Shown here in pieces: positions 8,918 to 17,902 of a stretch of 64,000 bases of DNA (positions are counted from its first letter, which is position 1; each line of letters opens with the position of its first letter). Position numbers and translations under genes: made by a program. The DNA is from Pseudanabaena mucicola str. Chao 1806 (GTDB taxonomy: Bacteria; Cyanobacteriota; Cyanobacteriia; Pseudanabaenales; Pseudanabaenaceae), in contig NZ_CP097329.1 in the NCBI RefSeq assembly GCF_030323025.1, positions 3,892,001-3,956,000 on the forward strand, in the 5' to 3' direction. Under the pieces are notes generated by a model that was not told where the DNA came from, ran no database searches, and saw nothing but the letters and a program-made list of their open reading frames with translations.

Positions 8918-11900
8918 TTGCTAAGCATGAGCATAGATGGAAAACGATCAACTCAAGGTGACGAGTATCAATTGCGTGTAGCTCTACATTGGCTAATCCG
9001 CCTTTTGGATTGTGATTCTATTGATGGTATTCAAGTTAACTCAACGGGTGTCACGGGGCAAAATTATTTAGTTTCAGTTGACGATGTAGTTGTTCTTTAT
9101 AAAGATGGATCGGCTTGTTTTATACAAGCAAAAAAGAATCAGACTGACTATAAATCTTGGACTTTCTCTGATAAAACCTTGAAAGAAGAGTTACAGAAAG
9201 CTCGCAATCAGCTAGAAACTCGCGAAAACGCAGAAGTTTGTTTTTACTCTAGATCACCTTTTGGAGAATTAAAAGCACTTGTTGAAAACTGTAATAACTT
9301 TCCTGATTACTCAGCATTCCAGCGAAACAAAAATCAAAAGCAAATTGATGCATTGAAAAATTTTGCAACCATCATACAACGCTCGGAAGAATTAACTTTC
9401 AACCTCACCCGTAGAATCACATTTGGCGCAACTCATGAATTTGAGGATTGGGATCGATTAAATTTGGAAGCCCTTGATCGAATTGTACCTCGTGCAGAAA
9501 CAGTTAAAGTTATTCTTGAGAGATATCTAAGCAAACACGAAGCAAGCCTAAAAAGCTCCACATATATCATTACTCGCCAAGATATTTTGGACGAATTAAA
9601 TCGTCATGATATTAGTCCAACCCCTAAACGTACTGAATCGGAAATCTGTACTGCATTTAAATCTGCTTCGAGAATTGGTCGTAATTGGTTATGTACAATA
9701 GATGGCAAAAAGATTCCTCGTGCCGAATTATCTCGTCTTGTTGAACTTATTAAGCAAGACAGTCAAACAATTTTGCTAACTGATCGCGCAGGAAGTGGCA
9801 AAACTTGCTTGCTGCTTGATTTAGCAGATGAACTTGAAAGGATAGACTCTGTATATGGACTACTTTTTATAAAGGGCGATCAGTTTACAGAAATAAATTG
9901 CGAACAAGATTTGGTAGATAGAGGATTACCAGAAGACATTGTTGGACAATGCACTCGGTTGTCTGTCATTCGCCATGTTGTTGTTGTTATTGATTCCCTT
10001 GATGTCCTTTCATTAGGTCGTCAACATAGTGCGCTCAAAGTATTTCTAGGATTGATAGACCGACTCGAAAAAGTTAAGAATGTTACGGTTATTGCTGCCT
10101 GTCGAAATTTTGATTTACAGTACGATCCTTTGCTAAGGGGACGTACATGGTCTGAGACCATCCACATTCAACCACTGGATTTTGAGACTGTTGTAAAACC
10201 ATTTCTAATTGATTGGGGCATAGATCCTTCTACCCTTAGTACTAAACTTTGCAAATTACTGCAAATACCTCAACATTTGCGAATTTATGAAAAACTAGCA
10301 AAGCTTGGGAAGGGACTGAGTCCCGCAACAGATTACGAGCTTTATAACAGTTTCTTAGAAGAAGTCATTGTTAAAAATCCGTTGTTAGGAGACAGAGCTA
10401 TGATTGCTCTACAAAATATGGCTGATCACCTAGTACAAAAGCGCAGTCTATCTTGTAGCAAGGTCATTTTTAGTGATGGAGAAGAAATAGTTAGACATCT
10501 TATTAGCCAAGAGGTATTGTGGGAAAAAGATGAAGGTGTCTTGGCTTTTAGTCATCAAACTTTGTTGGATTGTTTAATTGTTCGTTCTTCGATAGCTAAG
10601 GAAAAAAGTTTAGCTGAATTCATTCTCGCTCATCCTCCCCTTCATTTTATCCGTCCATCAGTTCGAGCTTTTTTCTTTTACTTACGTGCTTACGAGCCAG
10701 ACATATTCAGAAGACAAGTATGGCAAGTGTTAGACAATAATGAAATCGCTTATCACTTCAAACGTCTAATTTGTGAATCTATTGCTGAAATTGTTCCTGT
10801 AAAGGAAGATTGGCTATTGCTCCTTAGAATTTTTAATCAGCATCCTGATCTGTTTCGGCGACTTTTAGAAAGAATAGGGCAGAATACTTGGTTTGATTTT
10901 CTCAGTAAAGAATGGCTAGCGGCTGCAAAAGCTTCGGAAAAACGAGAAGATTGGTTGCATCAATTCTGTTGGAAATTGGGAATATGGGTGAACGATTACC
11001 CACAAGAAGTTATATCCTTATGGCAGGAAGCAGTCAATTCTGAGTGGATAAACAATCAAGGTCTTATTCGGGCTATAAGCAATGGATTAGATAAATTTAA
11101 GGCATGGAATACTGAAGGTGTAAAAGAACTCCTCCAGTCACTCGTTAAAGCTGAAGATATTGGCACTGAAAATCACAGCCCTCTCGGTAAAGTCCTTAGC
11201 CGATGGGTACAGACTGTCAACTATGGGGATGAACTTTTATGGCAATACATTACTAGAAGTTTATCTTCTGATGACATATCCCAGAGAGGTATCGAACACC
11301 AACTACATTGTGACTCTCACGACTTTCATCACCCTGATTTTCTGGAGGAACGCTTAAAACAATCTGATGAACTTCTAAATTTAGTATTGAGGAGTGTTGA
11401 GGTTTGGAGTAATGATCATTATGAGAACAAATATGAGGCGACACGTTTAAAAACAGGCTTCTTATGGAATACATCTTGGAGATATAAACATAACAAGCAT
11501 GAGCATTACTATGCAGACGATCTCAACATTTTGATTGAGAGTGTGGAAAAAGCTCTAAAATATCGATCTCTTAGTAATGATGAGTGGTGGAAAGTAAATG
11601 AACCACAACTAGGCATTACTTCAGATGCAGCCTTTCGTTATCTTGTTATTGAGTCGTACAAAGAAAATGTTCAGGATAATATTGTTGGAATAGAGCGCCA
11701 ATTACAAGATGATAAACTGCTAAATTGCTGTGATCTCAACTATACATTGGGTGAGCTAATGCAAATAGCTTATCCATACATTTCAGGTTCGGCACAGACC
11801 AACAATCAAAATATAATTTTGAAACTATGCGGCGATCCACCTTTTGATATGGATGAATCCAAGCGTTTAAGCTGGATTTCATGGAAGAACCGCAAAATTT

Positions 11901-13537
11901 ACGATCTTCTAATTCGTATTCCATCTATTTTTAGAACAACAGAAACACAATCACATATCAATAAATGGCAGAATTGCTTTAATTACAACGAACCTTTACC
12001 TAATATTCATTCTCATAGCTGGACAGGAATCTCACCAGTTTCCAAAGAAGATTTTCTCAAGCTTTCTGATGAATCTATTTTTCGTTTACTACATTATTAT
12101 GACCAGTTCCCTGATGAAGACTCTTTTGACTTTAATTACACAAGAGTTGGGGGATTAAGCTCTCTTAAAAATCCCTTGAGTGAGGCTAGCTCTCTACATC
12201 CCATCCGCTTTCTAGACTTACTCCCACGTTTTGCAGAAGATAGTCTGCATCAGATGTATATACATTCTATAATCGATGGAATAGCAAATCATCTGCGCTG
12301 CCGTTTTGGTAACCTCAGCCTCAACTCAGGAGATGGATGGAAACCGATAGATCCCCTTCCTGACGGAACAATGCTTGCAGCTAAGTTACTAAATTTGCTA
12401 GAAAGATATCCGACAATTTGGAATGATATTCGGACAGTCAGCAATGCCTTAAAAGCTTGTTGTGATGTACTTGAAGATACTGAGTCATCTGAACGTTTAA
12501 CATTACTGCTCTTCTGGATTCGATCTAAAATCCCAGATCATGAAAAAAACATAAACTCCAATAGTGAAACAGATCTCGTTTCTCGTTTCCTCAATTCATC
12601 ACTAGGGATTGCAGCCGAAAGTTCAATAAAACTTTGCAATTGCTTGTTAGAAAAAGATCAGCCCCTACCTGAGTTGCTTCCACATTTACTCCATAGCTTT
12701 GCTCGTGATTCAACAATTTATCCACGAATTCCTATTCTTGAACAGATGCCTTTCCTATTGTATAAATTTTCCAATCTCGGATGGCAATTGCTAGCTGAAG
12801 TTTTTCAAGAGTCTCAACCAACTTTATGGAAATATGCAGAAAGATCCTTGTACAATCAGTATCAATCACAATTTCATAAAGTTGCTCCATATTTAGACCG
12901 TCTTATGAAAGAAGGTATGGAATATGCAGGCGATACATGGGGACGTATTTCCACACTAGCAAGTCTGTCAGGACATATCAGTCAAGAAGAATTATTTGAC
13001 TCCTTAGAAAAATCAAATAACTCTAATGCGTGGAAGGGGGCTACCCAAGTATTTGCTGCCAACTTAAATAAAAGTGAACATAGAGAAGTGTGTCATTCTG
13101 GATTGATCTCTATCTTGAAACAAAAAGATTTATCAGATGAAGTCATCAGAGAGATTGACCAATGTTTTGATAAAGAAGCAAATAGAGGATTTATTCGGCA
13201 CGATCTTGTTTCAGCATTTCTTAATGCCCTTTCCATATCCGTAGGTAGTCATGATATTTTTAAGTTCCTCGAATGGTTAGGTCGTGAATCTCGTTATAAT
13301 CCACTACTTTATCTAGAAATTATTGAAACTCTCGTTGGTAAACTTGAGGAAAAGCTGCAATCACGTCAAATATGGCATACCGAGCCATTGATCGTAGCTC
13401 TAAATGAAATTTTGCGTGAGGCAGATGAATCAGACGATCCTAAGATTATTCATCGTGCGATTAATTTACAAGACCATTTTCTTCGGCTAGGCATCAATGG
13501 TATTGAGGACATGATTGCAAAAGCTGAGCAAAGTTAA
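8918..13537 (+). CDS. Giant STAND-like NTPase with N-terminal nuclease domain (Avs-like candidate)
   Basis: 1539 residues. Residues 1-~200 look like a DUF4297/Cap4-type PD-(D/E)XK nuclease: Glu16 in the first helix, Asp55/56, then FIQAKKNQ with the Q-x-K pair at 70-72. Residues ~275-560 are a P-loop NTPase: Walker A DRAGSGKT (289-296, first Gly replaced by Asp), Walker B HVVVVIDSLD (353-362), an arginine-finger-like ACRNFDL, and a winged-helix-type end LAFSHQTLLDCLIVRSS as in NACHT/STAND proteins. The remaining ~970 residues have no recognised domain and read as long alpha-helical repeat. Nuclease plus STAND plus large C-terminal sensor is the layout of Avs antiphage proteins. Neighbours (MazEF, DUF3800, YhcG-like nuclease, Uma2) fit a defence island. 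Function is inferred; the start at 8918 is TTG or the in-frame ATG at 8927 (MSIDGKR). Confidence 0.7.
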   Translation: MLSMSIDGKRSTQGDEYQLRVALHWLIRLLDCDSIDGIQVNSTGVTGQNYLVSVDDVVVLYKDGSACFIQAKKNQTDYKSWTFSDKTLKEELQKARNQLETRENAEVCFYSRSPFGELKALVENCNNFPDYSAFQRNKNQKQIDALKNFATIIQRSEELTFNLTRRITFGATHEFEDWDRLNLEALDRIVPRAETVKVILERYLSKHEASLKSSTYIITRQDILDELNRHDISPTPKRTESEICTAFKSASRIGRNWLCTIDGKKIPRAELSRLVELIKQDSQTILLTDRAGSGKTCLLLDLADELERIDSVYGLLFIKGDQFTEINCEQDLVDRGLPEDIVGQCTRLSVIRHVVVVIDSLDVLSLGRQHSALKVFLGLIDRLEKVKNVTVIAACRNFDLQYDPLLRGRTWSETIHIQPLDFETVVKPFLIDWGIDPSTLSTKLCKLLQIPQHLRIYEKLAKLGKGLSPATDYELYNSFLEEVIVKNPLLGDRAMIALQNMADHLVQKRSLSCSKVIFSDGEEIVRHLISQEVLWEKDEGVLAFSHQTLLDCLIVRSSIAKEKSLAEFILAHPPLHFIRPSVRAFFFYLRAYEPDIFRRQVWQVLDNNEIAYHFKRLICESIAEIVPVKEDWLLLLRIFNQHPDLFRRLLERIGQNTWFDFLSKEWLAAAKASEKREDWLHQFCWKLGIWVNDYPQEVISLWQEAVNSEWINNQGLIRAISNGLDKFKAWNTEGVKELLQSLVKAEDIGTENHSPLGKVLSRWVQTVNYGDELLWQYITRSLSSDDISQRGIEHQLHCDSHDFHHPDFLEERLKQSDELLNLVLRSVEVWSNDHYENKYEATRLKTGFLWNTSWRYKHNKHEHYYADDLNILIESVEKALKYRSLSNDEWWKVNEPQLGITSDAAFRYLVIESYKENVQDNIVGIERQLQDDKLLNCCDLNYTLGELMQIAYPYISGSAQTNNQNIILKLCGDPPFDMDESKRLSWISWKNRKIYDLLIRIPSIFRTTETQSHINKWQNCFNYNEPLPNIHSHSWTGISPVSKEDFLKLSDESIFRLLHYYDQFPDEDSFDFNYTRVGGLSSLKNPLSEASSLHPIRFLDLLPRFAEDSLHQMYIHSIIDGIANHLRCRFGNLSLNSGDGWKPIDPLPDGTMLAAKLLNLLERYPTIWNDIRTVSNALKACCDVLEDTESSERLTLLLFWIRSKIPDHEKNINSNSETDLVSRFLNSSLGIAAESSIKLCNCLLEKDQPLPELLPHLLHSFARDSTIYPRIPILEQMPFLLYKFSNLGWQLLAEVFQESQPTLWKYAERSLYNQYQSQFHKVAPYLDRLMKEGMEYAGDTWGRISTLASLSGHISQEELFDSLEKSNNSNAWKGATQVFAANLNKSEHREVCHSGLISILKQKDLSDEVIREIDQCFDKEANRGFIRHDLVSAFLNALSISVGSHDIFKFLEWLGRESRYNPLLYLEIIETLVGKLEEKLQSRQIWHTEPLIVALNEILREADESDDPKIIHRAINLQDHFLRLGINGIEDMIAKAEQS

Positions 13538-13752
13538 TCAATAGTTCGATTTTTTACAATATTCCAAAAATGACAAATCAAATACTGGCAACATCTCGAA
13601 ACCCAGCAAGCAAGTTGAATATAAAACGTGCTATTGTATAGATAGCCCTTCCCTTCGCGAAGTCTCAAGTTCCACTTGGGATACGTCTAAAAACAATCCC
13701 TAAAAAGATTAGTCCAATGACATAGCAAGGGCGGGGCTTTTGATTGTCTAAA

Positions 13753-14583
13753 TTACTTAGTTTTCGATACATCAATTTCATGTTCTCTCGGCTTAAATAG
13801 CCAATGACGATAGGGATGTAACCAAGAATTTCTCACATCACTTCGCGCCGTACTCACCCCAATATTAAAGTTTGGATATATTTTACGAATGCACTGACTA
13901 ATGTACTTATATAGCTTTTCCTTTGCAATGGTTCTCTTACCCCGAAACCTTGAACCTTCTGGCTTTTCCTTATGCTTATCATTTAGCCGAAACTGCATTG
14001 AGCCTAAAACTATATCTAAACACTGCATAATTGCGTGATCATGAGACTTTACTTCAGCTATTTGATTCAACGAGATTTTAATATTTGCATCCTCAAATTG
14101 ACGAAAGTGATTTAGCCCAGCAATATACGCCTTAAAACTTGCAACCTTCTCTCTAGTGTCAGGCAAATCATCAAAATAGAGCCTAACTTGAATAGGTAAA
14201 TTTGTTGGATTAGAATATTGCAAACCAAAAGCGTGTTTTACAAACTGATAATACAGCAAAAAATATTCATTCTCTAATTGTTCAGAACGTAAGCTTTTAG
14301 CAACAATGCTATTTTGGGTAAACATAATCCTAGTCTTAATTTTATTCGCTTCCACTAGGTCAAAAAATGTTTCCATCAGCCCCAGATATTTACTTAAATA
14401 TTGATCTGTAACCTTTGACCATTTTGCTTCTTTCAATAAATTTAGTTCTATTTTCCGATCCTGCAAAATTTTTCGCACTTGATCCAAGTCCGAAGAACGT
14501 ACTAAGACACCACCATAAAAATTAGAGAAATATTTGCCATTATCAATTGATTCATCGCAATAGATTAAATATTCTTGAGACAA
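13753..14583 (-). CDS. DUF3800 domain protein
   Basis: The N-terminus EYLIYCDES is the usual first strand and acidic motif of DUF3800, a family with an RNase-H-like fold often found in phage, transposon and defence contexts; its role is unknown. Further acidic positions are YFDDLPD and the DHAIMQCLDIV stretch. There is no ATG before residue 100. The TTG at 14581-14583 gives a natural start just before the first strand; another TTG at 14656-14658 would add 25 atypical residues and overlap the divergent ATG, so I prefer 14583. Divergent from the YhcG-like gene and convergent with the giant NTPase. Confidence 0.68.
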   Translation of the reverse strand: MSQEYLIYCDESIDNGKYFSNFYGGVLVRSSDLDQVRKILQDRKIELNLLKEAKWSKVTDQYLSKYLGLMETFFDLVEANKIKTRIMFTQNSIVAKSLRSEQLENEYFLLYYQFVKHAFGLQYSNPTNLPIQVRLYFDDLPDTREKVASFKAYIAGLNHFRQFEDANIKISLNQIAEVKSHDHAIMQCLDIVLGSMQFRLNDKHKEKPEGSRFRGKRTIAKEKLYKYISQCIRKIYPNFNIGVSTARSDVRNSWLHPYRHWLFKPREHEIDVSKTK

Positions 14584-14657
14584 GCGAATTATCCTATCTT
14601 TTACTGAAAATTTGAGTATATTGTACCAAATGCTAAAGCGTCTTACTAGCAGCAACA

Positions 14658-15380
14658 ATGAACGAAGCCGATCTCAACTCACCACAGATTAATCCAGATA
14701 TCCAAGAAACAGCACAAAAACTCTTTAGGGAAATTAGTCATCTTATTGATGCCGCCAAACAACGTGCTGCGGTTGCTGTTATTAGAAATGCCGAACTTGT
14801 ACACAAACCTGAAGACCCCATTCGGCATCATTTAGAACAACTGCGTCAAGAGCAGCAAATATCCACAGACTTACTGCTAAAAGATCCCTACATTCTCGAC
14901 TTTTTAGATATAAGCGATCGCTACTATGAAAAAGACCTCGAAGATGCCATCCTGCGCGATATTGAGAAATTCTTATTAGAACTTGGAGCAGGATTTACCT
15001 TTATCGCAAGGCAAAAACGTATCCAAATCGATAACGATGACTTTTATATCGACCTACTGTTCTATAACCGCAAACTCAAACGCCTTGTTGCGATCGACCT
15101 CAAACTCGGCAACTTTCGCCATGAATATAAAAGTCAAATGGAACTTTATTTACGTTGGCTTGCCAAATATGACCAAGAGAGCGATGAACAGTCACCATTA
15201 GGAATCATTTTATGTGCAGGTAAAAAACAAGAACAGATTGAACTGCTCGAACTAGACAAAAGCGGTATCCATGTTGCTGAACACCTCACCGTATTACCAC
15301 CCAAAGAACTACTCCAAGCAAAACTCCAACAAGCGATCGCCTCAGCACGTCGGCAATTACCTTCATCGGAACAGGATTGA
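14658..15380 (+). CDS. YhcG/DUF1016-type PD-(D/E)XK nuclease with shortened N-terminus
   Basis: The C-terminal ~150 residues are the standard YhcG nuclease: LEDAILRDIEKFLLELGAGF, then FYIDLLFYNRKLKRLVAIDL with the D-x-L and D-L-K catalytic elements, then GNFRHEYKSQMELYLRWL. The N-terminus starts correctly (REISHLIDAAKQRAAVAV), but the usual YWQIG-containing DUF1016_N region of roughly 100 residues is absent. After NAELVHK it goes straight to the linker before the nuclease. At 240 residues it is about 100 shorter than typical relatives. The frame is open, so a shortened protein may be made. It may be a decayed or a minimal nuclease. Confidence 0.8.
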   Translation: MNEADLNSPQINPDIQETAQKLFREISHLIDAAKQRAAVAVIRNAELVHKPEDPIRHHLEQLRQEQQISTDLLLKDPYILDFLDISDRYYEKDLEDAILRDIEKFLLELGAGFTFIARQKRIQIDNDDFYIDLLFYNRKLKRLVAIDLKLGNFRHEYKSQMELYLRWLAKYDQESDEQSPLGIILCAGKKQEQIELLELDKSGIHVAEHLTVLPPKELLQAKLQQAIASARRQLPSSEQD

Positions 15381-15413
15381 TATGTTTTATTGATAGTAGT
15401 TCGATTTAATTAA

Positions 15414-15444
15414 ATGAAGTGACATACTCCGCATGTCACTTCAT
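15414..15444. terminator. Hairpin between convergent genes
   Basis: ATGAAGTGACAT (15414-15425) and ATGTCACTTCAT (15433-15444) form a 12-bp perfect stem between the ends of the YhcG-like and the Uma2 genes. No long T-run, so it is only a probable terminator. Confidence 0.5.
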
Positions 15445-15454
15445 GATCACGATC

Positions 15455-16120
15455 TTAAATTTCATCTTCAATGCCCAGTTCTCGTAATTTTGCTGCCAAG
15501 CGATCGGCACGTTGTTTTTCGAGTTGAGCTTGTTGTTCAGCCTGAAGCAACTTTTCCGAGGTGTCCTTCAGATTTGTGAATTTCTTGCCATCAGGGAAAT
15601 AAAGCTCTAATTGTTCGCCACTGAGATCAAAACGAATCCCCAATCTAGGGCTAACCCAACCATCAATGGCATCGATTACCTCTAGTTCATTGCCTATGCG
15701 TTGCCAGCCTGTTAACTCGATATCACTAGGATCATAAAGATAATATTCCTCAACGCCATATCGCTCATAAAACTTCAGCTTCTTTGCCATTTCACTGGTT
15801 CTATTGCCTGGAGAAAGAATCTCGAAGGCAACCTGAGGGGCAATACCACCCTCGACCCATTGCATATAGGAACCACGTCTGCCTTTCGGTCTACCAAATA
15901 CCACCATCGCATCGGGAGCCGTGCGAATCGTATTATCACCTTCAATGGGATACCAGAGTAAATCACCTGCGATAAATACATTAGGAGCGTTTGCAAAGAG
16001 ACATTCCAAGTTCTCTTTAATCATTACAATCCAGTCAAATTGCTCAGTATTGTTGCTCATCGGCAGCCCGTCATCGTCAGGATAAATAATTTTTTGAGAA
16101 GGTGGCATTTGTAAAATCAT
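15455..16120 (-). CDS. Uma2 family protein (putative PD-(D/E)XK endonuclease)
   Basis: 221 residues of the Uma2/DUF820 family. Visible are the APDAMVVFGRPKG segment with the first acidic residue, VAFEILSPGN, then KLKFYERYGVEEYYLYDP. A C-terminal coiled coil (KLLQAEQQAQLEKQRADRLA) ends in the common tail LAAKLRELGIEDEI. It is intact, unlike the family member at 44.1 kb. Upstream lies repeat element A with a nested MITE. The role of the family is unknown. Confidence 0.88.
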   Translation of the reverse strand: MILQMPPSQKIIYPDDDGLPMSNNTEQFDWIVMIKENLECLFANAPNVFIAGDLLWYPIEGDNTIRTAPDAMVVFGRPKGRRGSYMQWVEGGIAPQVAFEILSPGNRTSEMAKKLKFYERYGVEEYYLYDPSDIELTGWQRIGNELEVIDAIDGWVSPRLGIRFDLSGEQLELYFPDGKKFTNLKDTSEKLLQAEQQAQLEKQRADRLAAKLRELGIEDEI

Positions 16121-16225
16121 GGCTCAACCTCAAAAATGTTTGGTTATCTTCTAGGAAATCAGTTTTTTGTGGCAAAACTGCACTACAAAAAATCTAGATC
16201 CTTATTTTACTGCATCTCTCTTAAG

Positions 16226-16481
16226 TAGCTAGACATAAGTACTGATGTTACGTGGAAGTTTCTAAGACCCTCACCCCTAGCCCCTCTCCCATTAAGGGAA
16301 AGGGGAGCAAGAAATTAGTCTAGCTCCCCCTCTCCCATCAAGGGAGAGGGGGCAGGGGGTGAGGGTGATATTTGTTCCACGTAACATCAGATAAGTAAAC
16401 TAAAAACCGAGAGTTTTGTTCCATCCGCTATGCGGGCAGAACAAAACTCTGATTTGGGTTTTAATTAAGTTGAGCTACTTA
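16226..16481. repeat. Repeat element A, copy 2, split by a MITE
   Basis: Same element as 3585-3684 but inverted. It is split after TAGCTAGACATAAGTA by a 149-bp palindromic insertion and resumes at 16391. The uninterrupted copy 1 shows exactly how the two halves join. This and the IS right end fill the 472-bp gap between genes. Confidence 0.75.
16242..16390. mobile_element. 149-bp MITE nested in element A, with 7-bp target duplication
   Basis: Terminal inverted repeats of 16 of 16 bases (CTGATGTTACGTGGAA and its complement) surround a G/C-rich palindrome of the CCCTCACCCC/AGCCCCTCTCCC type. ATAAGTA is duplicated at 16235-16241 and 16391-16397. It carries no gene, so it must have been moved in trans. 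Confidence 0.8.
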
Positions 16482-16554
16482 CTCTTGTAACCATATTTCC
16501 AAGGCAGCACTAATCGAATCGCTGCCCGCTATGCTGCTTGGGTAATTCATGACC

Positions 16555-17860
16555 TTGACACTCCCCGCCCTGAAGTGACGGGGATTCCTGATTCAGCGAG
16601 ACAACTTACCAGATAGACTTGCATCTATTTGGCAGAGGTCGAGCTCTCCACAGGCGTTAATTTCCCTATGCCCTAGGGTATTTAGACCTTTAGCTAAGAT
16701 ATTCAAAGCAGCATTGTGGTCACGGTCTAATACAGTGCCACAAGGCCCACAGTGATGTGTACGCTGACTCAAAGTTTTGACAACTTGCTTACCGCAGTTT
16801 GAGCAATTCTGGCTTGTATATTGTGGCGGCACTGCAACCGTGACCTTACCAAATACTTTGCCAAAATACTCAACCCAATCTCGAAACATAGACCAGCTTG
16901 CATCAGATATTGATTTAGCTAATTTACGATTCTTGACCATATTTCGCACTTGCAAATCTTCATAAGCAATCAGGTCGTTAGACCTCACTACGCACCTTGC
17001 AGTCTTTACCGCAAAGTCTTTACGCTGCCTACTTACTTGCAAATGCTTTTTAGCTAATCGTTTAATTGCTTTTCTACGATTAGCAGATCCCTTTTTCCGC
17101 TTAGAAACCTTGCGCTGCAATTTTTTGAGTTGACGCTCTGACTTTCTAAGGATTCTGGGATTTTCGACTGTTTGACCATTGCTATCAGTGTAGAAGTGAT
17201 TAAGTCCAACATCCAATCCGATTGTGGTTTGAGTCGGCTCTATTTCTTCACGCCGATCAACATCAACACAGAATTGAGCATAGTAACCATCAGCCCGTCT
17301 TACCAGTCTGATTCGTTTTATCTGCTCTATCTGGTAGAAATTAAGGTCACGTGAACCGATTATTTTGAGTCTGCCAATCTTAAAGCCATCAGTCAAAGTT
17401 AGATGTTTCCGATCTTCACTAAGCTTCCATCCTGAAGTTTTGTATTCCACAGAATGACCACGCTTCTTGAATCTGGGAAAACCTTTCTTCCCCGATATCT
17501 TCTTTTTGCAGTTCTCAAAGAACCGATTAATCGCTGACCATGCTCTCTCAGCACTGGCTTGCCTTGCCTGTGAGTTTAGTTTTTTTGCAAATTTAAACTC
17601 TTTGGCAAGTACAGCACAATACTTATTGAGATCGTACTTGTCGCTATCCTTTACATCCATCCATAGATTCAAAGCTTTATTCCGCACAAACAGAGCAGTA
17701 CGAATTGCCTCATCGATGAGGTTGTACTGTCCTGTTTTGCCTTTTAGTTTTGCTTCGAGGACTAACATCGATTTGTAAAATCTTATGCTGTATATTGTTG
17801 CGTAGATTAATATAAAGCCGTCCTAGAAGGACGGGGTTTTAGACCCAATTTCCCGATAAA
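16555..17860 (-). mobile_element. IS605-type TnpB-only element, copy 1
   Basis: Ends are defined by comparison with the copy at 30433-31738: both are 1306 bp, start TTTATCGGGAAATTGGGT and end GTGTCAA, after which the flanks differ. A left-end hairpin (CCGTCC/GGACGG) and a right-end hairpin (CCCCG/CGGGG) lie near the ends, as in IS200/IS605 elements. There is no tnpA, so it depends on a transposase in trans. The omega-RNA should come from the right end and the tnpB 3' region. Confidence 0.85.
16593..17768 (-). CDS. tnpB: TnpB, RNA-guided endonuclease of an IS605-type element
   Basis: 391 residues. RuvC catalytic residues are visible in GLDVGLNHFY (Asp), IAYEDLQVRNM (Glu) and LDRDHNAALNIL (Asp), and a CSNCGK...CGPCG zinc finger lies before the last motif. 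TnpB cuts DNA with an RNA guide from the element's right end and helps the element persist after excision. The start at 17768 (MLVLEAKLKG) is chosen because sequence upstream of it is not conserved in frame between the two copies. It reads as an intact protein. The second copy differs at a few residues, for example GPCG here and GHCG there. Confidence 0.92.
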   Translation of the reverse strand: MLVLEAKLKGKTGQYNLIDEAIRTALFVRNKALNLWMDVKDSDKYDLNKYCAVLAKEFKFAKKLNSQARQASAERAWSAINRFFENCKKKISGKKGFPRFKKRGHSVEYKTSGWKLSEDRKHLTLTDGFKIGRLKIIGSRDLNFYQIEQIKRIRLVRRADGYYAQFCVDVDRREEIEPTQTTIGLDVGLNHFYTDSNGQTVENPRILRKSERQLKKLQRKVSKRKKGSANRRKAIKRLAKKHLQVSRQRKDFAVKTARCVVRSNDLIAYEDLQVRNMVKNRKLAKSISDASWSMFRDWVEYFGKVFGKVTVAVPPQYTSQNCSNCGKQVVKTLSQRTHHCGPCGTVLDRDHNAALNILAKGLNTLGHREINACGELDLCQIDASLSGKLSR

Positions 17861-17902
17861 TTCGGTAAGGATTTTGATCAAGGTCATGGTTATAATTCCT
17901 AT

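Noticed and set aside
16548-17888. An 11-base inverted match (CATGACCTTGA and its complement) flanking IS605 copy 1
   Set aside because: IS605-type elements do not make inverted or direct flanking repeats; part of the match lies inside the element end. Likely chance.
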